This document shows, piece by piece, positions 49,423 through 58,236 of a DNA stretch of 64,000 nt; position 1 is the first letter of the stretch; the number at the start of each line of letters is the position of its first letter. A program made the translations under genes and the position numbers. The stretch is from Desulfofundulus salinus (GTDB lineage: Bacteria > Bacillota > Desulfotomaculia > Desulfotomaculales > Desulfovirgulaceae): positions 1,537,916 to 1,601,915 of the forward strand of contig NZ_RBWE01000001.1 of the NCBI RefSeq assembly GCF_003627965.1, in the 5' to 3' direction. The notes below the pieces were generated by a model, which worked only from the letters and a program-made list of their open reading frames with translations, did not search any database and was not told the origin of the DNA.

Positions 49423-50329
49423 GGGGGGGCGCATCTTTGGCCGCGTCCCGGGTGACAGCCCCCCGGCAGGCGTCAACCCGGATGAAGACGTGGTTCCGCC
49501 AGCGGAGTCCCGGACTGCCGTGGCCCGGGTCATCGCCGTCACCAGCGGCAAAGGTGGGGTGGGCAAAAGCAACCTGACGGTAAACCTGGGGCTGGCCCTG
49601 GCCGCTTTAAACCAGCGGGTGATTATCCTGGACGCCGACCTGGGCCTGGCCAATGTGGAAGTGCTCCTGGGAATAAGCCCTCCCTGTACCCTCTACGACT
49701 GCCTCTACAGGGACCGGGATATCAGGGAAGTGCTGGTGCCCGCTCCGGGAGGAGTGCAGTTCATTTCCGGCGGTTCCGGTTTTCTGGAACTGGCCAACCT
49801 GGACCGGGCCCGCTGGCAAAGGCTGCTTTCATCCCTGGCCCTTTTGGATAACCTGGCCGATTTCATTCTCATCGATACCGGGGCGGGTCTTTCCAAAAAT
49901 GTGCTGGGCTTTCTGGCCGCCGCCGGGGAAGTAATCGTGGTCATTACCCCTGAACCCACCTCTCTCATGGACGGTTACAGCCTGATCAAGGTACTGGCCC
50001 GCTTCAAGGTACACCGGGAGGTCCTGCTTGCAGTCAACCGGGCCGGCAGCGAACAGGAGGCCCTGGCCACGGTCCGCCGGGTGGAAACGGTGGCCGGCCG
50101 TTTTCTGGGCCTGCCGGTCGTCTACCTGGGTGCCATTAATGAGGACCGGGCGGTGATCCGGGCCGTGCGGAACCAGAGGCCTTTTTACCTGGCGGAGCCC
50201 CGCTCCCAGCCCGCCAGAAGTGTAGCCGCCATGGCCCGCTGCCTCACCGGCGGCGGGTCCCGGGAGGAACCGCCCCGGCCGGGATTACGGGGTTTTGTGC
50301 AGCGCCTGGCCAGGCTATTTGACCGTTAA
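49397..50329 (+). CDS. flhG: flagellar number regulator FlhG (MinD-like ATPase)
   Basis: ParA/MinD-type ATPase that controls flagellar number with FlhF. The 310-residue product has a variable N-terminal tail (about 1-42), the deviant Walker A AVTSGKGGVGKSNLTVNLG, VIILDADLGLANVEVLLG and FILIDTGAGLSKNVLGF. The C-terminal MinD-like amphipathic helix appears as FVQRLARLFDR. The ATG overlaps the flhF end by 26 bases. Confidence 0.92.
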   Translation: MWGRASGVKGGRIFGRVPGDSPPAGVNPDEDVVPPAESRTAVARVIAVTSGKGGVGKSNLTVNLGLALAALNQRVIILDADLGLANVEVLLGISPPCTLYDCLYRDRDIREVLVPAPGGVQFISGGSGFLELANLDRARWQRLLSSLALLDNLADFILIDTGAGLSKNVLGFLAAAGEVIVVITPEPTSLMDGYSLIKVLARFKVHREVLLAVNRAGSEQEALATVRRVETVAGRFLGLPVVYLGAINEDRAVIRAVRNQRPFYLAEPRSQPARSVAAMARCLTGGGSREEPPRPGLRGFVQRLARLFDR

Positions 50330-50353
50330 GGAAATTATGGGGGGGCAAACATA

Positions 50354-50998
50354 TTGTTGGACCAGTTAAAGATAAATCAAAAGATACAGGTGGCCCGGGA
50401 GGGGGAAAGGGACTGGTACGCCTCCACCATCCAGGACATCAAAGGCGGTGAACTGCACATCGCCCTGCCCCGCCTGCGGGGGGATGTGCTTGTCCTGACG
50501 CCGGGCGATAATGTAAAGGTCCGTTTTTTCGACGAAAATGCCAGCTTCATTTTCCCCGCCCGCTGCCTGGGGCGTACCATAGAAGCCATACCCCTTTACC
50601 GCCTGGCTCCCACGGGAGATTGCCAGCGGGTGCAGCAGCGCCAGCACGTGCGTCTGAAGACTCTCCTCGATGTCCACTACGCCCATCCTCCGGAGAAAAA
50701 CCGCCGCCCCCGGTACAAAAAAGCCTTTACGGTGGACATCAGCGGCGGGGGTATGCTTCTGGCCATGGACGAACCGGTCCTGCCCGGCAGGGAACTGCTG
50801 GTGGAGTTCAACCTGCCCCTGCGCACCGGTGCCCGGAAGATGGAACTCCGGGGCCGGGTGGTGCGTCTTCAGGAAAGGGAAAAGTCAAAATACCACGTGG
50901 CCCTGGAGTTTGTGGATATTACAACCGCCCAGCAGGATCTGATCATGCGCTACATTTTCCAGTGCATGGCCGAACATGTCCGGCTCACCAGGATGTGA
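50354..50998 (+). CDS. PilZ/YcgR-type flagellar brake protein
   Basis: Cyclic-di-GMP receptor expected to slow the motor. The 214-residue product has the YcgR N-terminal domain (about 1-90) and a C-terminal PilZ domain with the ligand motifs RQHVR (in QQRQHVRLK) and DISGGG (in FTVDISGGGMLLAMDE). TTG start. It is between flhG and sigD and pairs functionally with the riboswitches before flgB: both link c-di-GMP to motility. Confidence 0.88.
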   Translation: MLDQLKINQKIQVAREGERDWYASTIQDIKGGELHIALPRLRGDVLVLTPGDNVKVRFFDENASFIFPARCLGRTIEAIPLYRLAPTGDCQRVQQRQHVRLKTLLDVHYAHPPEKNRRPRYKKAFTVDISGGGMLLAMDEPVLPGRELLVEFNLPLRTGARKMELRGRVVRLQEREKSKYHVALEFVDITTAQQDLIMRYIFQCMAEHVRLTRM

Positions 50999-51002
50999 GA
51001 GC

Positions 51003-51755
51003 GTGGATAATAAGGAAAAGCTCTGGCAGGAGTACAAGCGAACGAAGAGCCCGGAAATCCGCCACCAGCTCATCCTGTCTTATCTCTGGCTGGTCAAGTA
51101 CCTGGCCGGCCGGCTGGCCGTCAAGCTGCCTGCGTGCATGAGCCAGGAGGACCTGGAAAGCTGTGGTATTTTTGGATTAATAGAAGCAATCGACAAATTC
51201 GACCCCGACATGGGGTGCGATTTTGAAGCCTACGCCAGTATCCGGGTGCGGGGAGCCATGCTGGACGAAGTACGCCGGGCCAACTGGATGCCCCGTACCC
51301 TGTGGTACAAGCTGCAGCGGCTCAGGGCCACCCGGGAGAGGCTGGAAAACATGCACCAGGAAAAGGTATCCATGGAGGCAGTGGCGCAGGAAATGGGTAT
51401 TTCCCAGGCCGAAGTGCACTACCTGGACAACCAGCTGTACCGACTGTTCACCCTTTCCCTGGATGAAATGGTGGCCGCGGGCAACGGTGAGCCCGTCCGG
51501 CTGGGGGACCTGCTGCCCGACGAAACCAGCCCCGACCCCCTGGACCGCATCACCGAGGAGGAAAACAAGGAACTTCTGGCCCGTGCCGTGGCCAGCCTGC
51601 CGGAAAAGGACCGGCTGGTGCTGGCCCTGTACTACCAGGAGGGGCTTACTTTAAAGGAAATCGGGGCCGTGCTGGAGGTTTCCGAATCAAGGGTCTGCCA
51701 GCTGCACAGCCGGGCCATCAACCGCCTGCGCAAGAAGCTGGCGGAACTGAGCTGA
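51003..51755 (+). CDS. sigD: motility sigma factor SigD (FliA, sigma-28)
   Basis: Directs transcription of late flagellar genes. The 250-residue product has region 2 (GIFGLIEAIDKFDPDMGCDF, EAYASIRVRGAMLDEVR), region 3, and region 4 (YYQEGLTLKEIGAVLEVSES, RVCQLHSRAINRLRKKL). GTG at 51003 overlaps nothing and is preferred; the frame is open 27 bases earlier within the PilZ gene. Target promoters are seen before hag, fliD, flgN and flgM; its inhibitor FlgM is at 27618. Confidence 0.94.
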   Translation: MDNKEKLWQEYKRTKSPEIRHQLILSYLWLVKYLAGRLAVKLPACMSQEDLESCGIFGLIEAIDKFDPDMGCDFEAYASIRVRGAMLDEVRRANWMPRTLWYKLQRLRATRERLENMHQEKVSMEAVAQEMGISQAEVHYLDNQLYRLFTLSLDEMVAAGNGEPVRLGDLLPDETSPDPLDRITEEENKELLARAVASLPEKDRLVLALYYQEGLTLKEIGAVLEVSESRVCQLHSRAINRLRKKLAELS

Positions 51756-51772
51756 AAGGGGGAACCCTGATC

Positions 51773-52543
51773 ATGATCCGTGGCATTTATACGGCCGCCT
51801 CCGGCCTGGGCGTGCAGCAGGCCCGGCTGGACGTGCTGGCCAACAACCTGGCCAACGCCTCCACCAGCGGCTTCAAGGCAGACGGCGTCATTCAAAAACC
51901 TTTTCCCGAACTCCTGCTGGTGGAACAGCAGGACCGGGGACCCGCGGCAATCGGGCCCCGCTGGCGCTATGTGGGCGTAACCAACCAGGGCGTGGCCGTC
52001 ACCCGGGTGGTAACCAATTTTTCCCCCGGTTCCCTGAAACCGACGGGCAAAAACACCCACCTGGCCCTGGCCACCGCCAATACATTTCTGGTGGTTCAAA
52101 CACCACAGGGGGAACGTTACACCCGGGACGGCGACCTGGCGATAGACGGCGAGGGCTACCTGGTGGACTCCCGGGGCAACCGGGTGCTGGGGGAAACCGG
52201 CCCGGTGCAGGTGGAAAACGACGATTTCCACATAACTGCCGGGGGAGAAGTTATTCTGCCCGGCCAGGGAACAATAGGCCGCCTTCGTATTGTACAATTT
52301 GCCGATCTCAACCTGCTGGCCAAAACCGGAGACAACTACTACACCGCTCCGGCCGGTAGCGCCCAGCCGGCGGCCAATCCCGAAGTGCGCCAGGGCTATC
52401 TCGAAGGAGCCAATGTGGATCCCGCCGCTTCCATGGTGCAGCTGGTCAGCGCCATCCGTTCCTACGAGGCCAACCAGCGCATCCTGCAGGCCCAGGATCA
52501 GCTTCTGGACCTGGCGGTCAACCGGGTGGGAGCGCTGCGGTAA
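51773..52543 (+). CDS. flgF: flagellar rod protein FlgF (FlhO-type)
   Basis: Distal rod-type protein, equivalent to FlhO of Bacillus. The 256-residue product has ARLDVLANNLANASTSGFKA at the N-terminus and GYLEGANVDPAASMVQLVSA, IRSYEANQRILQAQDQLLDL at the C-terminus. Strong GGGGGA ribosome site. It forms a pair with flgG downstream, as flhO-flhP does. Confidence 0.85.
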   Translation: MIRGIYTAASGLGVQQARLDVLANNLANASTSGFKADGVIQKPFPELLLVEQQDRGPAAIGPRWRYVGVTNQGVAVTRVVTNFSPGSLKPTGKNTHLALATANTFLVVQTPQGERYTRDGDLAIDGEGYLVDSRGNRVLGETGPVQVENDDFHITAGGEVILPGQGTIGRLRIVQFADLNLLAKTGDNYYTAPAGSAQPAANPEVRQGYLEGANVDPAASMVQLVSAIRSYEANQRILQAQDQLLDLAVNRVGALR

Positions 52544-52613
52544 CGCCGCTCCTTAACATGGAAACGACCTGCTGCCCGGGCGATAAGACATATCCTAATG
52601 AGGTGATCATCCC

Positions 52614-53414
52614 ATGCTGCGAGCCCTTTCGACCGGTGCTGCGGGGCTGGCCGCCCAGCAGATCTGCCTGGACACCTGTGCCAACAATCTGGCCAACATC
52701 AACACGCAAGCCTACAAAAAACAGGGGGTTAGCTTTGCCGACCTGCTCTACCAGGAAATGGGTCGCGAGGGTATCCCCGCCGAAAGACAAACTGCGCCGG
52801 GAGCAAACACCCCCGGCCCCACGCCCCCGGAGGGAGGCGGTGTGCGGGCGGCCGCAATCTCCCGGGATTTTCGACCCGGCAGTTTGATCCGGACCGGACG
52901 GCCACTCGACGTGGCCATCCAGGGTAAAGGCTTTTTCCGGGTGCAACTGCCCGGCGGCGAATACGCCTACACCAGAAATGGCAGGTTTACCGTGAGTTCT
53001 GACGGGCGCCTGAGCACTGAACAGGGTTATCCCCTGGAACCGGAAATAATTTTGCCCCCCGGATATCAGTCCGTCACCCTTCATTCCGACGGGCGGGTGA
53101 CGATAATAAACAGTGATCGGCAACAGGAAGAGGTGGGCCGGCTCACCCTTTACTCCTTCACCAATCCGGCGGGTCTTGCCGCCCGGGGGGAAAACCTTTA
53201 CCTGCCCACGGCAGCCAGCGGCGAAGCGGCGGAATATTACCCGGGGACCGGCGGCGCGGGTACTTTAATCCAGGGCTGTTTGGAGACCTCCAACGCAGAC
53301 CTGGCGATAGAGTTAACCGGCCTTATTGAAGCCCAGCGCGCCTACCAGCTGAATTTACGGGTAATCAGCTCGGCCGATGAAATATGGAGTATGGCCAACA
53401 ACCTGCGCAAATAA
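52614..53414 (+). CDS. flgG: flagellar rod protein FlgG (FlhP-type)
   Basis: Distal rod protein. The 266-residue product begins MLRALSTGAAGLAAQQICLD, has CANNLANINTQAYKKQGVSF, FRPGSLIRTGRPLDVAIQGK and the C-terminal ETSNADLAIELTGLIEAQRA. Slightly unusual cysteines in the N-terminal helix. Ends 63 bases before cheD. Confidence 0.88.
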   Translation: MLRALSTGAAGLAAQQICLDTCANNLANINTQAYKKQGVSFADLLYQEMGREGIPAERQTAPGANTPGPTPPEGGGVRAAAISRDFRPGSLIRTGRPLDVAIQGKGFFRVQLPGGEYAYTRNGRFTVSSDGRLSTEQGYPLEPEIILPPGYQSVTLHSDGRVTIINSDRQQEEVGRLTLYSFTNPAGLAARGENLYLPTAASGEAAEYYPGTGGAGTLIQGCLETSNADLAIELTGLIEAQRAYQLNLRVISSADEIWSMANNLRK

Positions 53415-53477
53415 AAGGGGTAGCCGGCCCGGGGCAGCCGAAAAACCCCGGCAGGCAGTCTAAAAAGGAGGAATGGA

Positions 53478-53987
53478 ATGGAGCCGGCCAAAGCCGCCAG
53501 CGACCCTGTGGAAATACAGGTCGGCATAGCCGACTATAAAATCGGCAGGGACCCGGCCCGGCTGATTACCCTGGGCCTGGGTTCCTGCGTGGGAGTCAGC
53601 CTCTACGATCCCGTGCTCAAACTGGGCGGGCTTTTACACCTGATGCTCCCCGACAGCACCCAGTTCAGCAACGTCACCAAGCCGGCGAAATTTGCAGACC
53701 TGGGTATACCGCTACTGATCGACGAAATGAAAAAACGCGGCGCCCAATTGTCCCGCCTGCAGGCCAAGCTGGTGGGGGGGGCCCAGATGTTCTCCGGCCT
53801 GGACAACAAAATGGTTTTGAATATCGGGCAGCGCAATGTGGAAAAAGCCCGGGCGTTGCTAAAGGACGCAGGTATTCCCATCCTGGCGGAAGAAGTGGGA
53901 GGCAACCGGGGACGGACCATGATTTTCGACACCAGCAACGGCAAGGTGAGCATCCGTATGCTGGGGAGCAAATTGAAGGTGATCTGA
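53478..53987 (+). CDS. cheD: chemoreceptor glutamine deamidase CheD
   Basis: Deamidates receptor glutamines and partners CheC. The 169-residue product has the catalytic cysteine in TLGLGSCVGVSLYD and histidine in GLLHLMLPDS, and a C-terminal GNRGRTMIFDTSNGKVSIRM. AAAAGGAGG ribosome site. Two bases before cheR; forms a cheD-cheR-cheC-cheY group. Confidence 0.94.
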   Translation: MEPAKAASDPVEIQVGIADYKIGRDPARLITLGLGSCVGVSLYDPVLKLGGLLHLMLPDSTQFSNVTKPAKFADLGIPLLIDEMKKRGAQLSRLQAKLVGGAQMFSGLDNKMVLNIGQRNVEKARALLKDAGIPILAEEVGGNRGRTMIFDTSNGKVSIRMLGSKLKVI

Positions 53988-53988
53988 A

Positions 53989-54777
53989 ATGGATTTTGCC
54001 CGGTTCAAGGAAATGATACGCCAGCACTTTCGCCTGGACCTGAACAGCTATAAGGAAACCCAGTTGAAAAGGCGCCTGGATGCCTATCTGCTGCGGCGCC
54101 ATCTTCCTGACTACGGCGCTTTGTTCCATAGTCTCAAAAACGACCCCGGAGCCTACCAGTCATTTCTGGATTATCTAACCATAAACGTGTCGGAATTTTT
54201 CCGGGACCCGGAAAGGTTCCGGGAGCTGGAAAGCGTTATTTTACCCGCCCTTTTAAAAGAAAAAAGAACGCTGAAAATATGGAGCGCCGCCTGCGCGGCG
54301 GGCGCCGAGCCTTACTCGGTGGCCATCATCCTGGATGAACTTACCCCGGGACACCCGCACCACCTGGAGGCTACGGATATAGATCAAAACATCCTGGTCA
54401 AAGCAAAGGAAGGCCGGTATCCTCCCGAGGTTGTACGCAACGTAAGCCCGCAGCGGCTGGCCCGGTTTTTCACCCGGGAAAATGGTTCTTTTATCATTAA
54501 TGAAAATATCCGCCGGCGGGTGGCCTTCCGGCGCCACGACCTGCTGAACGATCCCTTCGGCCAGGGCTATGACCTGATCCTGTGCCGCAACGTAACCATT
54601 TATTTCACCCGGGAAGCCCAGGACAGGCTGAACGAGAAACTTGCCCGGGCCCTGGCCCCGGGAGGGGTACTGTTTATTGGAGGAAGCGAGATGATTTTTA
54701 ATTATCAGGAACTGGGGCTGGAAAAATTGCGCACCTGTTTTTACCGCAAGCGGCGGTCAAAGGGGGGGGGCTTTTGA
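53989..54777 (+). CDS. cheR: chemoreceptor methyltransferase CheR
   Basis: S-adenosylmethionine-dependent methylation of receptor glutamates, opposing CheB. The 262-residue product has the N-terminal helical domain (KETQLKRRLDAYLLRRHL), INVSEFFRDPERFRELE, the SAM motif WSAACAAGAEPYSVAIIL and DLILCRNVTIYFTREAQDRL. Normal length. Overlaps cheC by four bases. Confidence 0.95.
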   Translation: MDFARFKEMIRQHFRLDLNSYKETQLKRRLDAYLLRRHLPDYGALFHSLKNDPGAYQSFLDYLTINVSEFFRDPERFRELESVILPALLKEKRTLKIWSAACAAGAEPYSVAIILDELTPGHPHHLEATDIDQNILVKAKEGRYPPEVVRNVSPQRLARFFTRENGSFIINENIRRRVAFRRHDLLNDPFGQGYDLILCRNVTIYFTREAQDRLNEKLARALAPGGVLFIGGSEMIFNYQELGLEKLRTCFYRKRRSKGGGF

Positions 54778-55403
54778 GCTACAGGCATCTTTCACCGGTG
54801 GAACTGGACGCCCTTAAAGAAATCGGCAATATCGGGCTGGGCAACGCCGTAACTTCCCTCGCCCAGCTGATTAACCGGCGGGTGAACATGCGCGTGCCCC
54901 GCAGCAGCTTTCTGCCCTTTGAAGAAATGATTGAGCTGGTGGGGGGCTACGAGGAGCTGGTGGGGTGCGTGAGCCTGCGGGTGCTGGGCGATGCGCCGGG
55001 AATAGTCTTATATATTTTTGACGGGGAAAGCACCCTCCACCTGGTGGACATGCTCATGGGGCTGCCGGTGGGGACGACCGGGGAACTGGACGAAATGGCC
55101 CAGTCTGCAATTAAGGAAATCGGCAACGTACTCACCGGTTCCTTTGTCAGTGCCATCAGCATGATGACCGGCCTGAACATGGTCACAACCGTGCCGTTGT
55201 TTGCCTTCGACATGCTGGGGGCGGTTCTGACTTCCCTGATGGTGGCCGCCGGCAGGGTGGAAGACCAGGTGCTGGTTATTGAAACCGAGCTATTCCACGA
55301 TGAGGAAACATTGATTAAAGGGCACTTTTTCCTGCTCACCGAACCGGGTGCCATCGACCGGCTGATGGCCGCTCTCGGTTTCAACGAAGGGCAGAGCTCT
55401 TAA
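54774..55403 (+). CDS. cheC: CheY phosphatase CheC
   Basis: Removes phosphate from CheY; activity is raised by CheD. The 209-residue product has both phosphatase-type helices: LDALKEIGNIGLGNAVTSLA (E and N) and QSAIKEIGNVLTGSFVSAIS (E and N), each followed by the expected proline. The TTG start overlaps the cheR stop. Fits with cheD in the same operon and the CheC-like domain of FliY. Confidence 0.93.
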   Translation: MSYRHLSPVELDALKEIGNIGLGNAVTSLAQLINRRVNMRVPRSSFLPFEEMIELVGGYEELVGCVSLRVLGDAPGIVLYIFDGESTLHLVDMLMGLPVGTTGELDEMAQSAIKEIGNVLTGSFVSAISMMTGLNMVTTVPLFAFDMLGAVLTSLMVAAGRVEDQVLVIETELFHDEETLIKGHFFLLTEPGAIDRLMAALGFNEGQSS

Positions 55404-55425
55404 AATATGTGAGGGGGAAACAGCA

Positions 55426-55800
55426 TTGGGTAAAAGGATCCTGGTGGTGGACGACGCCGCCTTCATGCGCATGATGATTAAAAACATCGTTACCAAAAAC
55501 GGCTATGAAGTGGCGGGGGAAGCAGAAAACGGTAAGCAGGCCGTAGAAATGTATGTAGAATTAAAACCCGACGTGGTCACCATGGACATCACCATGCCCG
55601 AGATGGACGGCATTGAGGCGGTGAAGGCCATCCGGGCCGTCGATCCCAACGCCAACATCATCATGTGCAGCGCCATGGGCCAGCAGGCCATGGTCATGGA
55701 CGCCATCCAGGCCGGGGCCAGGGATTTCGTCGTCAAGCCTTTCCAGCAGGACCGTCTCCTGCAGGCCATTGAGCGGGTGCTGTCCCGTTCCCGCAAGTAA
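55426..55800 (+). CDS. cheY: chemotaxis response regulator CheY
   Basis: Single receiver domain that carries the signal to the motor. The 124-residue product has the acidic D9-D10, phospho-acceptor D54 (VTMDITMPEMDG), the switch serine in IIMCSAMGQQ and lysine K104 (VVKPF). TTG start after GAGGGGGAAA. Lies directly before the switch-protein gene. Confidence 0.95.
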   Translation: MGKRILVVDDAAFMRMMIKNIVTKNGYEVAGEAENGKQAVEMYVELKPDVVTMDITMPEMDGIEAVKAIRAVDPNANIIMCSAMGQQAMVMDAIQAGARDFVVKPFQQDRLLQAIERVLSRSRK

Positions 55801-55821
55801 TACCATAAGGAGGCGTGTTGA

Positions 55822-58068
55822 ATGCAGGAAGTCCTGAGCCAGGGGGAAATAGATTCCCTTCTGGCGGCCCTCACCTCCGGTGAACTGAGCCTGGAGGAGG
55901 CAAAGAAGCCCCCGGCTCCCGCGGTAAAATCCTACGACTTCCGCCGGCCGAACAAGTTTTCCAAAGAACACCTGCGCACCCTGGAAATGCTGCACCAGCA
56001 TTTTGCCCGGCTTTTGTCCAGTTTTCTTTCCGGCTACCTGCGGGCCGCGGCCAGCGTGGAACTGGCTTCGGTGGGGCAGATAATCTATGAAGAATTCATC
56101 CGCTCCATTCCCAGCCCTACGGCCCTGGCCGTTTTCAGTTTGAACCCCCTTGAAGGTTCGGCACTGATGGAAATCAACACCCAGGTGGTTTTCCCCATGC
56201 TGGACCTGCTTTTCGGCGGGCCGGGTACCTCCACGGATCAGGTGCGGGAACTGACCGAGATCGAGGTGACGGTGGTAAAACGGCTGGTAGAACGCATTCT
56301 GGAGCACCTGGCCCAGGCCTGGCATGATTTTTATATGGTAGAACCGGAAGTCCAGGCCATCGAAACCAACCCCAGAATGCAGCAGCTGTACTCACCCAAT
56401 GAAGTGGTGGCCCTGATCACCTTTGCCGTATCCATTAACGAAGAAGAGCGGGGTTTTATCAACCTGTGCCTGCCGTACATATTGATGGAGCCGGTGATAT
56501 CCCGGCTTTCGGTGCGCCAGCAGTTCAGCCGCCAGGTGGGGGGCCCCCGCCCCGAGGATCAGGAGCGGCTAAGCTACTGGCTGGGCTTTTCCCGGGTGGA
56601 ACTACAGGTGGTCCTGGGGGAAACGGAAATCACCGTATATGAATTGCTGCAGCTGCAGGAAGGAGACGTGATAGTGCTAAACCGCCATCTAAACCAGGAC
56701 CTGGACCTATACGTGGAAGGGGAGCGCAAGTTTGGAGTGCAGGCCGGCCGGGTGGGACAGAATATGGCGGTGCAGGTGGTATCGCTTTTCGGGGAGGAAA
56801 TGAATGGTGCCGATAACAATCAGTTTTTAAGTCAGGAAGAAATAGACGCCCTGTTAAAAGCTGCTGCCGGAGAACCTGCGCCGGAAGCGGCGGATGAGGT
56901 GGCGGCCACGGCCGCGCCTGCCCTGGAAGTGGAGGTCCCGGCAGACGGCCCCGGGGAAACTCCAGAACCGGCACCCGGGGAGCCGGCTGGCGCCAGCCAG
57001 GCAGCGGGTGAAGCGCCCACCGCAGGCTGCAGGCCGGCGGTGGACCTGACCCCCGAAGAAAGGGACGCCCTGGGGGAGATCGGAAACATTTCCATGGGGT
57101 CGGCAGCCACCACCCTGTCCGAACTGCTGAGCCAGAAAGTAACCATTACCAGTCCCCGGGTAGTAACCTGCACCCAGGAGGAGTTTTTTTCCACCTTCAA
57201 GGTGCCCTATGTAATCATTCAGGTGGAGTTTAAGGAAGGGCTCAAGGGGTTCAACGTGCTCATCATCCAGTTAAAGGACGCCATGGTCATGGCCGATTTG
57301 ATGATGGGCGGCGACGGCACCAACGTGGCCGAGCAGATTTCCGAACTGGAGCTTTCAGCCGCATCGGAAGCCATGAACCAGATGATCGGCACGGCCTCCA
57401 CCTCTCTGGCCACCATCTTCCGCCGTACCATCAACATCTCCCCGCCCCAGACCACGGTACTGGAGGTGTCCGAAGGAGGGGCCGGTTACCGGCTGCCCAC
57501 CGAAGACCCCATTGTCGTGGTTTCCTTCAAGATGACCATCGGCGATCTGGTGGATACGGAGATCATGCAGATCATGAGCCTGGAGACGGCCAAAGAGGAG
57601 GCCGCCATGCTTCTGGAGCAGCTGATGGCCCAGACGACAGCTCCCGCACCGGAACCGGCAGCCGGAGAGCAGGAGGCCGTCCCGCCCCCTGAACCACAGC
57701 CGGCGGCTGCCCGGGCGGAACCACCCCCGGCAAGGGCTGTGGGGGCACCGCCTGGGGGCGATGAAAGGCGTACTTTCGGCACCTTAAGCGAAGAGGAACA
57801 GCGCAAACTGGAGCTGTTGCTGGACATCCCCTTAAAGGTCAGTGTAGTCCTGGGCCGCACCCGGCGGCCGATTAAAGAGGTACTGAGCCTGACTCCGGGA
57901 GCCATTGTGGAACTTTCTTCCCTGGTGGATGAACCGGTGGAAGTGCTGGTGAACGGCACCCTGGTGGCCCGGGGGGAAGTGGTAGTGGTAAACGAGAACT
58001 TCGGTGTGCGCATCACCAGCATCATCAGCCCGAAAGAGCGGGTGGAACAGCTGGGAACGCGATATTGA
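55822..58068 (+). CDS. fused flagellar motor switch protein FliM-FliY
   Basis: C-ring protein of 748 residues that joins two usually separate proteins. Residues 1-326 are FliM: CheY-binding peptide LSQGEIDSLLAAL, FliM core (QIIYEEFIRSIPSPTALAVF), and SpoA-type end to GEE. Residues 327-748 are FliY: a second LSQEEIDALLKA peptide, Ala/Pro linker, CheC-like domain with EIGNISMGSAATTLSELLS, another Pro/Ala linker, and a SpoA domain (about 660-748). The join at 56800 has GGGGAGGAA just before an in-frame ATG, but spacing is only two bases. Also present: a separate FliN. Confidence 0.9.
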   Translation: MQEVLSQGEIDSLLAALTSGELSLEEAKKPPAPAVKSYDFRRPNKFSKEHLRTLEMLHQHFARLLSSFLSGYLRAAASVELASVGQIIYEEFIRSIPSPTALAVFSLNPLEGSALMEINTQVVFPMLDLLFGGPGTSTDQVRELTEIEVTVVKRLVERILEHLAQAWHDFYMVEPEVQAIETNPRMQQLYSPNEVVALITFAVSINEEERGFINLCLPYILMEPVISRLSVRQQFSRQVGGPRPEDQERLSYWLGFSRVELQVVLGETEITVYELLQLQEGDVIVLNRHLNQDLDLYVEGERKFGVQAGRVGQNMAVQVVSLFGEEMNGADNNQFLSQEEIDALLKAAAGEPAPEAADEVAATAAPALEVEVPADGPGETPEPAPGEPAGASQAAGEAPTAGCRPAVDLTPEERDALGEIGNISMGSAATTLSELLSQKVTITSPRVVTCTQEEFFSTFKVPYVIIQVEFKEGLKGFNVLIIQLKDAMVMADLMMGGDGTNVAEQISELELSAASEAMNQMIGTASTSLATIFRRTINISPPQTTVLEVSEGGAGYRLPTEDPIVVVSFKMTIGDLVDTEIMQIMSLETAKEEAAMLLEQLMAQTTAPAPEPAAGEQEAVPPPEPQPAAARAEPPPARAVGAPPGGDERRTFGTLSEEEQRKLELLLDIPLKVSVVLGRTRRPIKEVLSLTPGAIVELSSLVDEPVEVLVNGTLVARGEVVVVNENFGVRITSIISPKERVEQLGTRY

Positions 58069-58073
58069 TTAAC

Positions 58074-58098
58074 CAAGGCGGGTAGAAACCCCGCCTTG
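58074..58098 (+). terminator. hairpin ending the fla/che cluster
   Basis: CAAGGCGGG (58074-58082) and CCCGCCTTG (58090-58098) pair perfectly around TAGAAAC, five bases after the fliM-fliY stop. No T-run follows, so termination may need other factors. Confidence 0.55.
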
Positions 58099-58236
58099 AA
58101 AAGTAAACGGATCGAATGTACTTTTCTGCAGGAAGATTTTACAATAAAAAAGGAGGAATTACGGAATTATTGTAGAATGCTGTAATTTGTGCCTTAAGAG
58201 TCCTGACAAAATTTTGTAACACAAAGGAGCTGGACC

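Noticed and set aside
56800..58068. Separate translation of FliY from the internal ATG at 56800
   Set aside because: The GGGGAGG stands only two bases before the ATG, too close for good initiation; kept as a possibility in the fusion entry only.
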